In this document: positions 1-7,773 of the stretch, one piece after another | Layout: each line of letters begins with the position of its first letter | How positions within the stretch are numbered: the stretch's first letter is position 1 | NCBI GenBank assembly: GCA_964400355.1 | Contig: CAYNTO010000001.1 | Span: 1-64,000, forward strand | Direction of reading: 5' to 3' | DNA length: 64,000 bases | Source of the DNA: JACKAL01 sp964400355 | GTDB lineage: Bacteria > Bdellovibrionota > Bdellovibrionia > Bdellovibrionales > JAGQZY01 | Notes under the pieces: model-generated | The model's input: the letters and a program-made list of their open reading frames with translations, nothing else | What the model was told of the DNA's origin: nothing | Databases searched by the model: none | Translations under genes and position numbers: made by a program

Positions 1-1135
1 GAATAACGGCAACACCACCAGAGAGTTTCGCTAAACGCTCTTTCAGTTTTTCTTTATCGTAGTCACTAGTTGTTTCTTCAACCTGAGCGCGGATGGTGCC
101 TACGCGAGCTTCGATGTCTTTCTTTTCGCCAGAACCATCGATGATCGTTGTGTTGTCTTTATCGACAACGATACGTTTTGCCATACCGAGATCTTCGATA
201 GTAGCTTGCTCGAGCTTGCGACCAACGTCTTCAGAAATTACGTTTGCACCTGTAAGAACAGCAATGTCTTCAAGCATAGCTTTACGACGATCGCCGAAGC
301 CAGGAGCTTTAACCGCAACAACGTTCAATACGCCGCGGAGTTTGTTCACCACGAGAGTGGCAAGTGCTTCGCCTTCCACTTCTTCTGAGATGATCAAAAG
401 TGGGCGATGAGCGTTTGCAACAGATTCAAGGATTCCAACAAGGTCTTTCATAGACCCGATTTTTTTATCGTAAACAAGAACGTAAGCGTTCTCAAGAACA
501 GCTTCCATACGCTCAGGATTAGTTACGAAATAGGGCGAAAGATAACCGCGATCGAACTGCATACCTTCAACGGTCTCAAGTTCAGTTGTCGCTGTTTTGC
601 TCTCTTCAACAGTGATCACGCCCTCACGGCCCACTTTGTCCATAGCTTCGGCGATCATTTTGCCGATTTCTGGATCGTTGTTCGCAGAGATAGTTCCCAC
701 CTGAGAGATCTCATCAGAGTTGTTGATCGGCTTGGCGAGTTTTTTAAGCTCTTCTACAACAATGCCAACTGCTTTGTCGATACCGCGCTTAACGGACATA
801 GGGTTGCTACCCGCAGAAACGATTTTAACACCTTCGCGGTAGATCGCTTGGGCAAGAACCGTGGCTGTAGTTGTACCGTCACCAGCATCTTCGTTTGTTT
901 TGCTCGCAACTTCTTTAACCATTTGCGCGCCCATGTTTTCGAATTTGTTCTCGAGTTCGATCTCTTTGGCAACAGTAACGCCATCTTTTGTGATCAACGG
1001 TGAACCGAATGATTTTTCGATAACAACGTTTCTGCCTTTAGGGCCCAAAGTTACTTTTACTGCATCGGCAAGAACGTTCACACCTTTAAGGATCGCCTTG
1101 CGTGCATCTTCGCTAAAACGTAATTCTTTACTCAT
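1..1135 (-). CDS. groEL: Chaperonin GroEL, 60 kDa subunit (C-terminus beyond window edge)
   Basis: Large subunit of the ATP-driven cytosolic folding chamber, working with the GroES lid encoded just upstream. The first 378 residues are visible, with the rest running off the left edge. The N-terminus starts MSKELRF and is followed by the GPKGRNV loop and the DGTTTATVLA nucleotide-binding motif near residues 86-95, all typical of GroEL. The start is supported by an AGGAG eight bases upstream of the ATG. It follows groES by 35 nt, so the two form the usual groESL operon. I see no frameshift or missing residue in the visible part. Confidence 0.97.
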   Translation of the reverse strand, partial: MSKELRFSEDARKAILKGVNVLADAVKVTLGPKGRNVVIEKSFGSPLITKDGVTVAKEIELENKFENMGAQMVKEVASKTNEDAGDGTTTATVLAQAIYREGVKIVSAGSNPMSVKRGIDKAVGIVVEELKKLAKPINNSDEISQVGTISANNDPEIGKMIAEAMDKVGREGVITVEESKTATTELETVEGMQFDRGYLSPYFVTNPERMEAVLENAYVLVYDKKIGSMKDLVGILESVANAHRPLLIISEEVEGEALATLVVNKLRGVLNVVAVKAPGFGDRRKAMLEDIAVLTGANVISEDVGRKLEQATIEDLGMAKRIVVDKDNTTIIDGSGEKKDIEARVGTIRAQVEETTSDYDKEKLKERLAKLSGGVAVI

Positions 1136-1170
1136 AGTTTGTACTCCTATTTGATTTTTAAATTTTTATA

Positions 1171-1473
1171 TTAATTAATGATTCCGAGAACATCAGCTTC
1201 TGTGATCATCAGGAACTCGTCAGTACCCAACTTCAGATCAGTGCCGGCGTATTTGCTAAAAAGAACTTTGTCGCCTTTTTTAACTTCGAGCGGAAAAACT
1301 TTTCCGTCTTCATTCACGCGGCCGTTGCCTGTTGCAACAACTTCGCCTTTTTGTGGTTTTTCTTTTGCGGTGTCAGGAATGTAAAGACCGCCTGCAGTTT
1401 TTTCGTCCTCTTTCATTCTGCGAATAAGAATTCTGTCGTGTAACGGACGGATATTAACGTCAGTAGTAGCCAT
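1171..1473 (-). CDS. groES: Co-chaperonin GroES
   Basis: The 10 kDa heptameric lid of the GroEL chamber. This 100-residue protein begins MATTDVNIRPLHDRILIRR and contains the mobile-loop region (KTAGGLYIPDTAKEKPQKG) and the end motif of the Cpn10 fold. I chose the ATG at 1473 because TAGGAGG lies directly upstream at good spacing; the open frame continues 10 codons further without a better site. It is first in the groES-groEL operon, and a candidate promoter lies about 85 bases upstream of the start. Length and motifs are ordinary for the family. Confidence 0.96.
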   Translation of the reverse strand: MATTDVNIRPLHDRILIRRMKEDEKTAGGLYIPDTAKEKPQKGEVVATGNGRVNEDGKVFPLEVKKGDKVLFSKYAGTDLKLGTDEFLMITEADVLGIIN

Positions 1474-1557
1474 GGTTCCTCCTATGGGGCTTGATTTAGG
1501 CAAAACGGGACGGCGAATTTCTCATGTGAAAACGTCCGCGTTTGCCGATTTGACGCC

Positions 1558-1586
1558 AATATGGAAACCCCCCCTCTACAAGTCAA
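1558..1586 (-). promoter_or_regulatory. Candidate groES-groEL promoter
   Basis: On the minus strand, TTGACT (1581-1586) and CATATT (1558-1563) are separated by 17 bases, an acceptable housekeeping promoter. The same bases also read as CTTGACT, 14 bases, TTCCATAT, close to the heat-shock sigma-32 pattern (CTTGAAA, 13-15 bases, CCCCATNT). The spacer contains a run of seven G. No CIRCE inverted repeat is visible between this site and groES. This is inferred from sequence only. Confidence 0.45.
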
Positions 1587-1730
1587 GATAAGGCGGAGAA
1601 TATTTTAGGAATAAGGAGGGGTATGGGGTGGCGATCGCGCGCAGGTGGTGAAAGTAAGGCCTTGATATCGCCGAGAAAATGGGCAAATCATCACCTAAAC
1701 CCCTATAATTTCAGGTATTTATCTGGTGCG

Positions 1731-2243
1731 TTATCTTTTCTCGGATTTGGAGAATTTGAGGGTGGGCGCTTTGGCTGTTTCCTGAGAAGCTTTGTAAGCC
1801 ATAAGAAGATCAGAAACTTCGTCCTGGTTCATTTTCTTGGTCGCCTCTTTAAACTCGTCTTTAGAAAGGTTCTTAAGATACATAGAAAAGTAGTCTTGGA
1901 TGTTGAGCTGGAGAGCGACGTCCACATTAAAATTGAGCTTTTGCTCAACGGCTTTATCGGAACCTTGAAATTTTTCGACCTGCGCGGGCTTTGCCACTTG
2001 CTCTAGTTTTTGTTGAGCCTCGTGCACACGTAGCGATTTCCACTCGACAAAACTCAATACGACAGGCTTAGCGGCGCTCACTATGCCCGATTGTGACGGC
2101 GTGGTCGCCTCTGCAGAAGAGGCCTCTGCCTCGATCGTGGTCTCAGTGGACGTAGTTCCTAAAGCCCCAGGAGACTGGGCATGGGCCTGCTGCAGGATCA
2201 GCACGCTGCTTAGAAGTGTTAGAGTTAAAAATCGTACATTCAT
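1731..2243 (-). CDS. Exported protein of unknown function
   Basis: I do not recognise this 170-residue protein. It begins with a clear signal peptide (MNVRFLTLTLLSSVLILQQAHA, cleaved after AHA), so it is probably periplasmic. The mature part starts with a low-complexity Ser/Thr/Glu/Ala stretch, then a charged, helical, Lys/Glu-rich C-terminus without cysteines. I chose the ATG at 2243 because AAGGA sits five bases upstream; the in-frame ATG at 2249 has the AAGG too close. It is a separate minus-strand unit between groES and a GH3 lipoprotein, and nothing in the neighbourhood suggests a role. Confidence 0.75.
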   Translation of the reverse strand: MNVRFLTLTLLSSVLILQQAHAQSPGALGTTSTETTIEAEASSAEATTPSQSGIVSAAKPVVLSFVEWKSLRVHEAQQKLEQVAKPAQVEKFQGSDKAVEQKLNFNVDVALQLNIQDYFSMYLKNLSKDEFKEATKKMNQDEVSDLLMAYKASQETAKAPTLKFSKSEKR

Positions 2244-2383
2244 ATCCATCCTTAAATTCCACATCGGACCTACCCTCTCTTTACAATCTCTATGCCTATT
2301 CAAAAGCTTTATAGGTGATTAGAGGGTGGTCACTGTGACGAAAAAGGGCGCCTCGTCTCCAACGGGCGACCATTTTGGCCAAA

Positions 2384-3769
2384 TTAATCTTTTTGCGCCG
2401 GCGGAAGGCGTTTTTTCCAGCGCTTATCCACCTGCCTTAAAAGTTCATGGTACTCCTCGCGTTCCGCCGCGGTCGCTGCACTGGGCTTGCCCATGCCGGG
2501 TTTATGCTGCGCTACTAAACGCACGTGATTCAACCGATCAATGCTTTCTACGAGACGCTCAAGGAACCGGGCCCGTACTGTTTCCCAGTCCGAACCGACG
2601 CGCTTGAGCACTGCTGACTTTTGCGCGTCGCTTACTTGGTTGTCGTAGAGATCACGAAAAAAATTCATAGCCTGGGAAAAGCGCGATCCTGGGATCATCA
2701 GTAAGTCCGCACCTGCTAAAAAAGAATTGAGATACACGGCCATGAGTTGGTTTTGTCCCAACGAACCATAGTTCCCCATCCACATCGCATCGCTCACCGC
2801 GAGTCCCTGAAAGCCCATTCTGTTTCGTAGAAGCTCCGTCACAATTGCCGATGATTCCGTAGTGATGTTGTCAGGATCGAGGTGGGGATAAAAACCATGG
2901 CCCGACATGATGCTATAAAGTGGCCAGGAATTAACGGTGTTCACATGGTCTATTGTGCTTTGGAAAGGTAAGAGGTGATCTTGAATTTGCTCAGGCGTAG
3001 CATCGGATTTTGCAACCCGGTCATGAGTGTCTCCAATGGTACTCGCCAGACCCGGAAAATGTTTGGTAACAAATATCACATTTTTCTGATCGTAAAACGC
3101 ATCCATAATCTGCTTCAGGCAGCGAGCGCTCACCTGAGGATCAGCGGAAATGCCGCGGTTCAAGAACAGCCGCTTGGCCAAATCGCTCACTACCGAGAGC
3201 GGGTAGTTCAATCCAACAGAGGCCATCTCTTTGGCAATAATGCTTCCGTGCAAATAACAAAGGCGCTCTTGTTGTGCCGTGGTCCCCTTCCCGAGCCAGG
3301 CCGGATGTGCGAGCGCGGTAAAACCATCTCGAAACCGCTGAATGCCCACTACGTTTGAGCCACGAACCGTCATTTTTAGGTCGCCGCCCTCATAATCCGT
3401 AGAAAACAAAAGATTTGCGTGGCGGGCATCGGAGGCTTCTTGAGCGTAGCGCGCGATCACTTCTCGCACATTTTCATAAGATGTATTTCCGCCGTTCCAG
3501 AATACAATGCCACCGGGCTGGTGTTCGCGAATGGCTTTTAACATGGTTGTATTGGCCGAGACTGAGAACTGCTCGACAAGAAAAATACTGGCGAGTTGCT
3601 GGCGCAATTCATCGTCAGAATTTTCAGGGCGCGGATCTGGCGCCGAATAATCGGCGAGTTCTTCAGCAACAGGATCCAACCCATCGACGGTGTGTTCACT
3701 GCAGCCCACGAGCAGGGTGCTCATCGCGGAAATTATAGCAAAAATCCATCGACTCATTGATAGCTTCAT
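2384..3769 (-). CDS. Glycoside hydrolase family 3 lipoprotein (NagZ-like)
   Basis: Predicted lipoprotein of 461 residues from the GH3 family, which includes the beta-N-acetylhexosaminidase NagZ of peptidoglycan recycling. The N-terminus is a lipoprotein signal with the box LLVGC. The core has a KHFPG motif followed by a GDTHD segment, which supplies the Asp-His acid/base dyad of NagZ-type enzymes, and AVSDAMWMG, whose Asp is the expected nucleophile. The usual KHFPGHG is KHFPGLA here, so it diverges from canonical NagZ. The start at 3769 is preceded by GGAGG. A second, canonical GH3 gene lies at 55964-57532. Substrate is inferred, not shown. Confidence 0.8.
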   Translation of the reverse strand: MKLSMSRWIFAIISAMSTLLVGCSEHTVDGLDPVAEELADYSAPDPRPENSDDELRQQLASIFLVEQFSVSANTTMLKAIREHQPGGIVFWNGGNTSYENVREVIARYAQEASDARHANLLFSTDYEGGDLKMTVRGSNVVGIQRFRDGFTALAHPAWLGKGTTAQQERLCYLHGSIIAKEMASVGLNYPLSVVSDLAKRLFLNRGISADPQVSARCLKQIMDAFYDQKNVIFVTKHFPGLASTIGDTHDRVAKSDATPEQIQDHLLPFQSTIDHVNTVNSWPLYSIMSGHGFYPHLDPDNITTESSAIVTELLRNRMGFQGLAVSDAMWMGNYGSLGQNQLMAVYLNSFLAGADLLMIPGSRFSQAMNFFRDLYDNQVSDAQKSAVLKRVGSDWETVRARFLERLVESIDRLNHVRLVAQHKPGMGKPSAATAAEREEYHELLRQVDKRWKKRLPPAQKD

Positions 3770-3871
3770 CGCGCTCCTCCGATGAAACACACCTTAATGG
3801 CAGCCCGAAAAAAAGGCTTGGAAACTGTGGAGAATTGAAGAATTTGCAGATGCTCATGGAGTTAAATACAA

Positions 3872-3886
3872 CTCGCCATGGGCGAG
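3872..3886 (-). terminator. Possible terminator hairpin after the thioesterase gene
   Basis: A CTCGCC/GGCGAG stem of six pairs with a three-base loop starts just after the stop codon of the minus-strand thioesterase gene. On that strand it is followed by TTGTATTTAA, which is T-rich but not a continuous T run. It could be a weak intrinsic terminator or simply an mRNA 3' end. Confidence 0.35.
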
Positions 3887-3889
3887 CTG

Positions 3890-4300
3890 TTAGAGAACTT
3901 TTTTAATCGCTGCAATCAGAGCGTCGGGAGCGGGAACAATCTTGCGAAGTTCAGTATTCATCCATGCGCCGTCCACATCTATCTCCGCGGCTTTTACTCC
4001 ATCACCACGATAGACATTGTGGCGAATTTTCCATTTGCGCCAATCATCGCCCACCGTCTCCATTTTTATGTCCACTGTTAGGGAGTCGTTGGCGAGAACT
4101 TCTCTAAGGAACCGCGTCTCTTCACGAAAGATCACTGGTCCCACTCTCTCTTTGCGAAAACGCTCGGCGGAATAGCCGTTATCATTAAGAAACGCAAACC
4201 GCACCTGGGCCGCATAATCATTGTAGGCCGTATGACGGACATGAAAGTTAGGATCTAAATCGGCCCAAATGACTGCGAAAGTTTTTTTGTAGAGTTCCAT
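3890..4300 (-). CDS. Acyl-CoA thioesterase, hot-dog fold (YbgC/4HBT-like)
   Basis: A 136-residue single-domain hot-dog protein. The segment FAVIWADLDPNFHVRHTAY matches the 4-hydroxybenzoyl-CoA thioesterase/YbgC pattern, where an Asp near the N-terminus (WADLDPN) is catalytic and is followed by the helix starting at AYNDYAA. Such enzymes hydrolyse acyl-CoA thioesters in the cytosol; the acyl substrate cannot be told from sequence. I took the ATG at 4300, although no strong ribosome site is visible; a TTG 12 codons upstream is the alternative. It is monocistronic, divergent from the OmpA-family gene. Confidence 0.8.
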   Translation of the reverse strand: MELYKKTFAVIWADLDPNFHVRHTAYNDYAAQVRFAFLNDNGYSAERFRKERVGPVIFREETRFLREVLANDSLTVDIKMETVGDDWRKWKIRHNVYRGDGVKAAEIDVDGAWMNTELRKIVPAPDALIAAIKKVL

Positions 4301-4413
4301 GGGCGAGAGTATAAGAAAACCTCTCGCAGAGAGCAAACGATTCTAAGGAAAACGATTGATTCCTTGAATTCACGGTCTTACCATGGAGGGCGAAACAACC
4401 TGAGGAGACACCT

Positions 4414-5760
4414 ATGATGATATCGGCGAAAAACATTTTCTGTGCATTCACTTTGCTCATGGCCGCGCCGGCATATGCCAATGTGGTCGGCACCCACATG
4501 CAAAACTTCAATCCAACGACGAGCGGACTAGATTACGTTACCGTTCACTCAGCCAAAACTCTCGCATCCGGTCAATTCAACTTGAGCTTGTACTTTGATT
4601 ACGCAAAGGATTCTCTGCCATTTTCTAAAGCACCACTTATTCCCCATTCCAACAATTACCCCGAGCCCCACGACTCCATCACCTCTAGCCACCTGGGCAT
4701 CGGCTTTGGCCTTATGGAGAATTGGGATATTGGAATCAGTGCTCCCATCGTGCTCGGCCAAGACATCGACAGTTCCACTCAACTCAATGGCTACGACGAC
4801 ACTGGCGTGACCGAGTTTCGCATCAACTCCAAATATCGCGCTTGGTCTCAAGACAACATGGGCTTTGCGGTCGTCGGATCGGCCAACTTTGACCGTACGA
4901 ACAACAACCCCTTCACTGGCTCCGATGCCGGTGCGACATGGAATTTAGAAGGCGTCTTTGATTACCAAATCAACCCGCAAATGCTGTGGGCTTTTAATTT
5001 AGGCTACCGATTTGCCGACGACGGCGGAACTATTCCCGACACTGGCGTGTTGCCTTTGGGCGATCAACTCATCTACTCTACCGCCATCGCCTATCAGCAC
5101 TTTCCGTGGGACACCACCTTCATTGGTGAGCTCTTTGGAAGTGATTATATGGAAGATGCCGCAATTCCAGTGGATCGTAAATTCAGCAATTTAGAAATCC
5201 TCGCAGCTGCTCGGAAAAACGTTTGGGAAAAATTAAATATCACCGGCGGATTTAGTATTGGTCTCTTTAATGGAATTGCCACGCCGGATCTGCGTTTGTT
5301 TGTTGGTGCGAATTGGCTTTTGGGGCCGGTACAACCATTGGGAGCTGCCGAACCGGTCATGGTTGCAACTCCGGTTGTTGAAACCACATACGAAGAAGTT
5401 CCATCGGAGACGATCGTTTTGAATTCCATAAACTTCGACACCGATAAAGCGCGTATGACGGCTGCTTCTCGGGCGTCCATGAACGCACCGCTGGCGCAAA
5501 TTGGCAAAAATTTAGAAACCATCCGCGTAATCATTGTCGAAGGACACACCGACAATCGCGGCACCGATGCGTACAACCAAACTCTCAGTGAAAAGCGCGC
5601 CAAGGCCGTGCGTGAAGTCTTACTTAAAGAGCTCAGCTTGCAAGAAAATCAAGTACAAGCTCAAGGCTTTGGAGAAAAGCGCCCTGTGGATACGGCCGAC
5701 ACAGACGCCGCACGCACAAAAAACCGTCGCGTAGAACTCAAAATCTACCGCACCAAATAA
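4414..5760 (+). CDS. OmpA-family outer-membrane protein
   Basis: A 448-residue protein with a signal peptide (cleavage after AYA), a beta-rich region of about 280 residues that probably forms a membrane barrel, and a C-terminal OmpA/peptidoglycan-binding domain. The latter shows SINFDTDKARM, VEGHTDNRGTDAYNQTLSEKRA and GEKRPVDT...NRRVELKI, the hallmarks of the meso-diaminopimelate-binding fold. It therefore likely spans the outer membrane and tethers it to the cell wall. The ATG at 4414 has GAGGAG six bases upstream. It is transcribed alone and ends 25 bases before the convergent GHKL gene. Confidence 0.9.
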   Translation: MMISAKNIFCAFTLLMAAPAYANVVGTHMQNFNPTTSGLDYVTVHSAKTLASGQFNLSLYFDYAKDSLPFSKAPLIPHSNNYPEPHDSITSSHLGIGFGLMENWDIGISAPIVLGQDIDSSTQLNGYDDTGVTEFRINSKYRAWSQDNMGFAVVGSANFDRTNNNPFTGSDAGATWNLEGVFDYQINPQMLWAFNLGYRFADDGGTIPDTGVLPLGDQLIYSTAIAYQHFPWDTTFIGELFGSDYMEDAAIPVDRKFSNLEILAAARKNVWEKLNITGGFSIGLFNGIATPDLRLFVGANWLLGPVQPLGAAEPVMVATPVVETTYEEVPSETIVLNSINFDTDKARMTAASRASMNAPLAQIGKNLETIRVIIVEGHTDNRGTDAYNQTLSEKRAKAVREVLLKELSLQENQVQAQGFGEKRPVDTADTDAARTKNRRVELKIYRTK

Positions 5761-5784
5761 CCTCAATGGCTGCGCGCGTTTGGG

Positions 5785-6678
5785 TTAGGCTTCAATAAGG
5801 TGGATGTGTTTTTCGGGGGACATGTTGTTCTTCATGCCCTTGAGATAGAATGCGCAGGCGACACAACAGTAATGGTTCTTTTTTATGAGGGCGTAGAACA
5901 CTCCGGAATTTTCCAGTATATATTTTAAACCGATTCCGGCGCCGCCCGCAGTGTTTTTGACCTCAGAGAGTTGTTCCTTAAATAACTTTTTAAAATGATC
6001 CGTGAGTTGCGCCTTGGTCAGCGTTCCGAACGGATCAATACAGGCAATCACCAACCGCTCGTGCGAATAACAGGCGTAGAATTTACCTTGTTTTCCGGGA
6101 GGGTACGAAACGGCCAATGAGCGATCCGCGTTTTGATACATTTTTTTGTAAGTGAGCGGATCAATCGGCGCACTAAATTGAGCATTCATCAAAAGCTCTT
6201 CAGAAACCTGAATGGCGATATCTTTTAGAGCCGCAAGCTGTGGCCCGCCCTGAAGAAAGTCGGAGAAGCTTTGAATAATTTGGTTCTTCTGACGGCTTGA
6301 ATTAAACACGACACTAAAATCTTTCCCATCAGCTTTGTTGCCGTCGCCCTGTGTGGTCGCAAGCATAATATTCATCGCATCTTCGAAAAGTGCCTGTGGT
6401 TTTTGAATGAGAATGGCACTAATAAGTAATTCACGCGCAAAGTCACTTCGGCTTTTTTGAACAATTTGCGAATATCCGGCCTCCAAGATTTGTAGAGCAT
6501 TGGACAGTGCTGTCTTTTCGGAGACAATGATTACATTCGGCCGTAGGGCCGGCTCACACTTCGCTATTGCGTCTTGATCCGCAGGATAGTGGAGAACGAA
6601 AATATGCTTGAACATGAGCGCCAACTTGTCGCGCGATGCCGGCCATAAATGTCCGTACTCGTCGACTATGGTTTTCAT
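5785..6678 (-). CDS. GHKL-type ATPase, putative anti-sigma/partner-switch kinase
   Basis: A 297-residue protein whose C-terminal half is a histidine-kinase-like ATPase: an N box at 159-166 (SEELLMNA), a G1 box with Asp at 215 (DPFG) and a G2 box at 245-251 (GGAGIGL). There is no phosphoacceptor histidine domain, so it resembles RsbW/SpoIIAB-like serine kinases. The first 100 residues look like a degenerate receiver-type fold. It overlaps the upstream STAS gene by ATGA, so the two are translationally coupled and their products probably interact. No sigma factor is adjacent, so the final target is unknown. Confidence 0.7.
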   Translation of the reverse strand: MKTIVDEYGHLWPASRDKLALMFKHIFVLHYPADQDAIAKCEPALRPNVIIVSEKTALSNALQILEAGYSQIVQKSRSDFARELLISAILIQKPQALFEDAMNIMLATTQGDGNKADGKDFSVVFNSSRQKNQIIQSFSDFLQGGPQLAALKDIAIQVSEELLMNAQFSAPIDPLTYKKMYQNADRSLAVSYPPGKQGKFYACYSHERLVIACIDPFGTLTKAQLTDHFKKLFKEQLSEVKNTAGGAGIGLKYILENSGVFYALIKKNHYCCVACAFYLKGMKNNMSPEKHIHLIEA

Positions 6679-7145
6679 ATTTTTAAGAATGAGAAGTAGG
6701 CGTCCTCGATAACATCAATTTCCATAGGTTGACCGGTCGAATCTTGCACTTCCGGTAGTGCCAGAGGTCGATCTGGAAAATAATGCTCACCCAACTTTAC
6801 AGTCACGTTCTTATTTTCTCCGGAACCATCTGCATAGTAGGGAACTTTTAATGATGTGACTTTCGTGTTCTTAAGTAGCGCGCCCTGGATCTGCCCGAAT
6901 GCTTTTACAAACAACATCGGTGCCTCTTCGATTGAGACTTCTTTATATTTGCCAGCCGCATCCGCAATCCAGCGACACCACAAGCGCGTACCCACGGAGT
7001 TGAGCCCAGTTACCTGCTCGAGATTGACAACAATTTTATCACCCGTTTCCGAAAGCTCTGGCATGGCAGAATCTTCGCGAAGTTCACCCGCTAGAACAAT
7101 TTTTAAATGACCTGAATCGCTATTTTCAAATTTGTATGTGAGCAC
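6675..7145 (-). CDS. STAS-domain protein, putative anti-sigma antagonist
   Basis: A 156-residue protein. Residues 1-100 form a STAS domain: VVNLEQVTGLNSVGTRLW, with Ser50 in the position phosphorylated in SpoIIAA/RsbV proteins (the preceding Asp is Asn). The last 55 residues contain ADGSG (105-109) and VQDSTG (133-138), which sit where a CxxCG...CxxC zinc ribbon might be expected, but every cysteine is absent. Partner switching with the GHKL ATPase downstream is the likely role, inferred from the ATGA overlap and domain pairing. Nothing else is known of this gene. Confidence 0.7.
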   Translation of the reverse strand: MLTYKFENSDSGHLKIVLAGELREDSAMPELSETGDKIVVNLEQVTGLNSVGTRLWCRWIADAAGKYKEVSIEEAPMLFVKAFGQIQGALLKNTKVTSLKVPYYADGSGENKNVTVKLGEHYFPDRPLALPEVQDSTGQPMEIDVIEDAYFSFLKI

Positions 7146-7312
7146 TTAAAAAAAGTGCCATACGTTCTAAAGAAAGGCAAAAAGTAATTCTCGTGGTTTT
7201 ACGCTTCGTTACTGATTACGGATGGTTAGATACAACTAGACTATAGTCTCAGCGACTTTACAATTTCGCCAGTAGGACTGAATATGTACTCTCCACCTGC
7301 CGAAAAGAGTGT

Positions 7313-7759
7313 ATGACTGAGAACGCCAAAGGAATTCTACTGTTTGTCGCGTGCTGTTTGTTGAGCTTCTTGGTCATCAATCCACACACGCGCAACGCGC
7401 TCCTTGCTCTTCAGCAGTCAGACAAACGAAACATCCTCGCCATTCTCGACTACAGCGCAAACAACACCAATTACCGCGTTGTTAAGCTGCGAGTCGCCAA
7501 CGATATTTTCGTTGAAATATATAAAATTGATCCGCAAGGCACTCAACAACTTCTCACGCAATTTTTGATACCCTACTCCCGCGATGCGCATTTTGGCTCC
7601 GACGCCGAACTTTCAAATCTTTTCCAAACAAATCTGGACGACGACCCCGAAAATGAAATCGTGGTTCCAATACTCGATGAAAACCTGGTTTCACACTTTA
7701 CTGTTATTAAATTCGATCGTGGTACTCAAAGCTTTACGAATTTTGACTACGCGCCTTGA
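7313..7759 (+). CDS. Membrane-anchored hypothetical protein
   Basis: I do not recognise this 148-residue protein. One hydrophobic segment (residues 7-23) looks like a signal anchor or uncleaved signal peptide. The rest is probably periplasmic and contains an acidic stretch (QTNLDDDPENEIVVPIL) that resembles the calcium-binding loop of FG-GAP/VCBS repeats found in propeller proteins, but there is only one copy. It is a single plus-strand gene between two minus-strand operons and converges on mltG with a 14-base gap. No strong ribosome site is seen. Confidence 0.55.
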   Translation: MTENAKGILLFVACCLLSFLVINPHTRNALLALQQSDKRNILAILDYSANNTNYRVVKLRVANDIFVEIYKIDPQGTQQLLTQFLIPYSRDAHFGSDAELSNLFQTNLDDDPENEIVVPILDENLVSHFTVIKFDRGTQSFTNFDYAP

Positions 7760-7773
7760 TCACAAATAATCAA

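Noticed and set aside
407..1003. Long open frame on the plus strand opposite groEL
   Set aside because: It mirrors the codon pattern of groEL, has no ribosome site and has low-complexity, non-protein-like composition.
1474..1600. CIRCE (HrcA-binding) inverted repeat upstream of groES
   Set aside because: The 9-base TTAGCACTC/GAGTGCTAA arms are not present.
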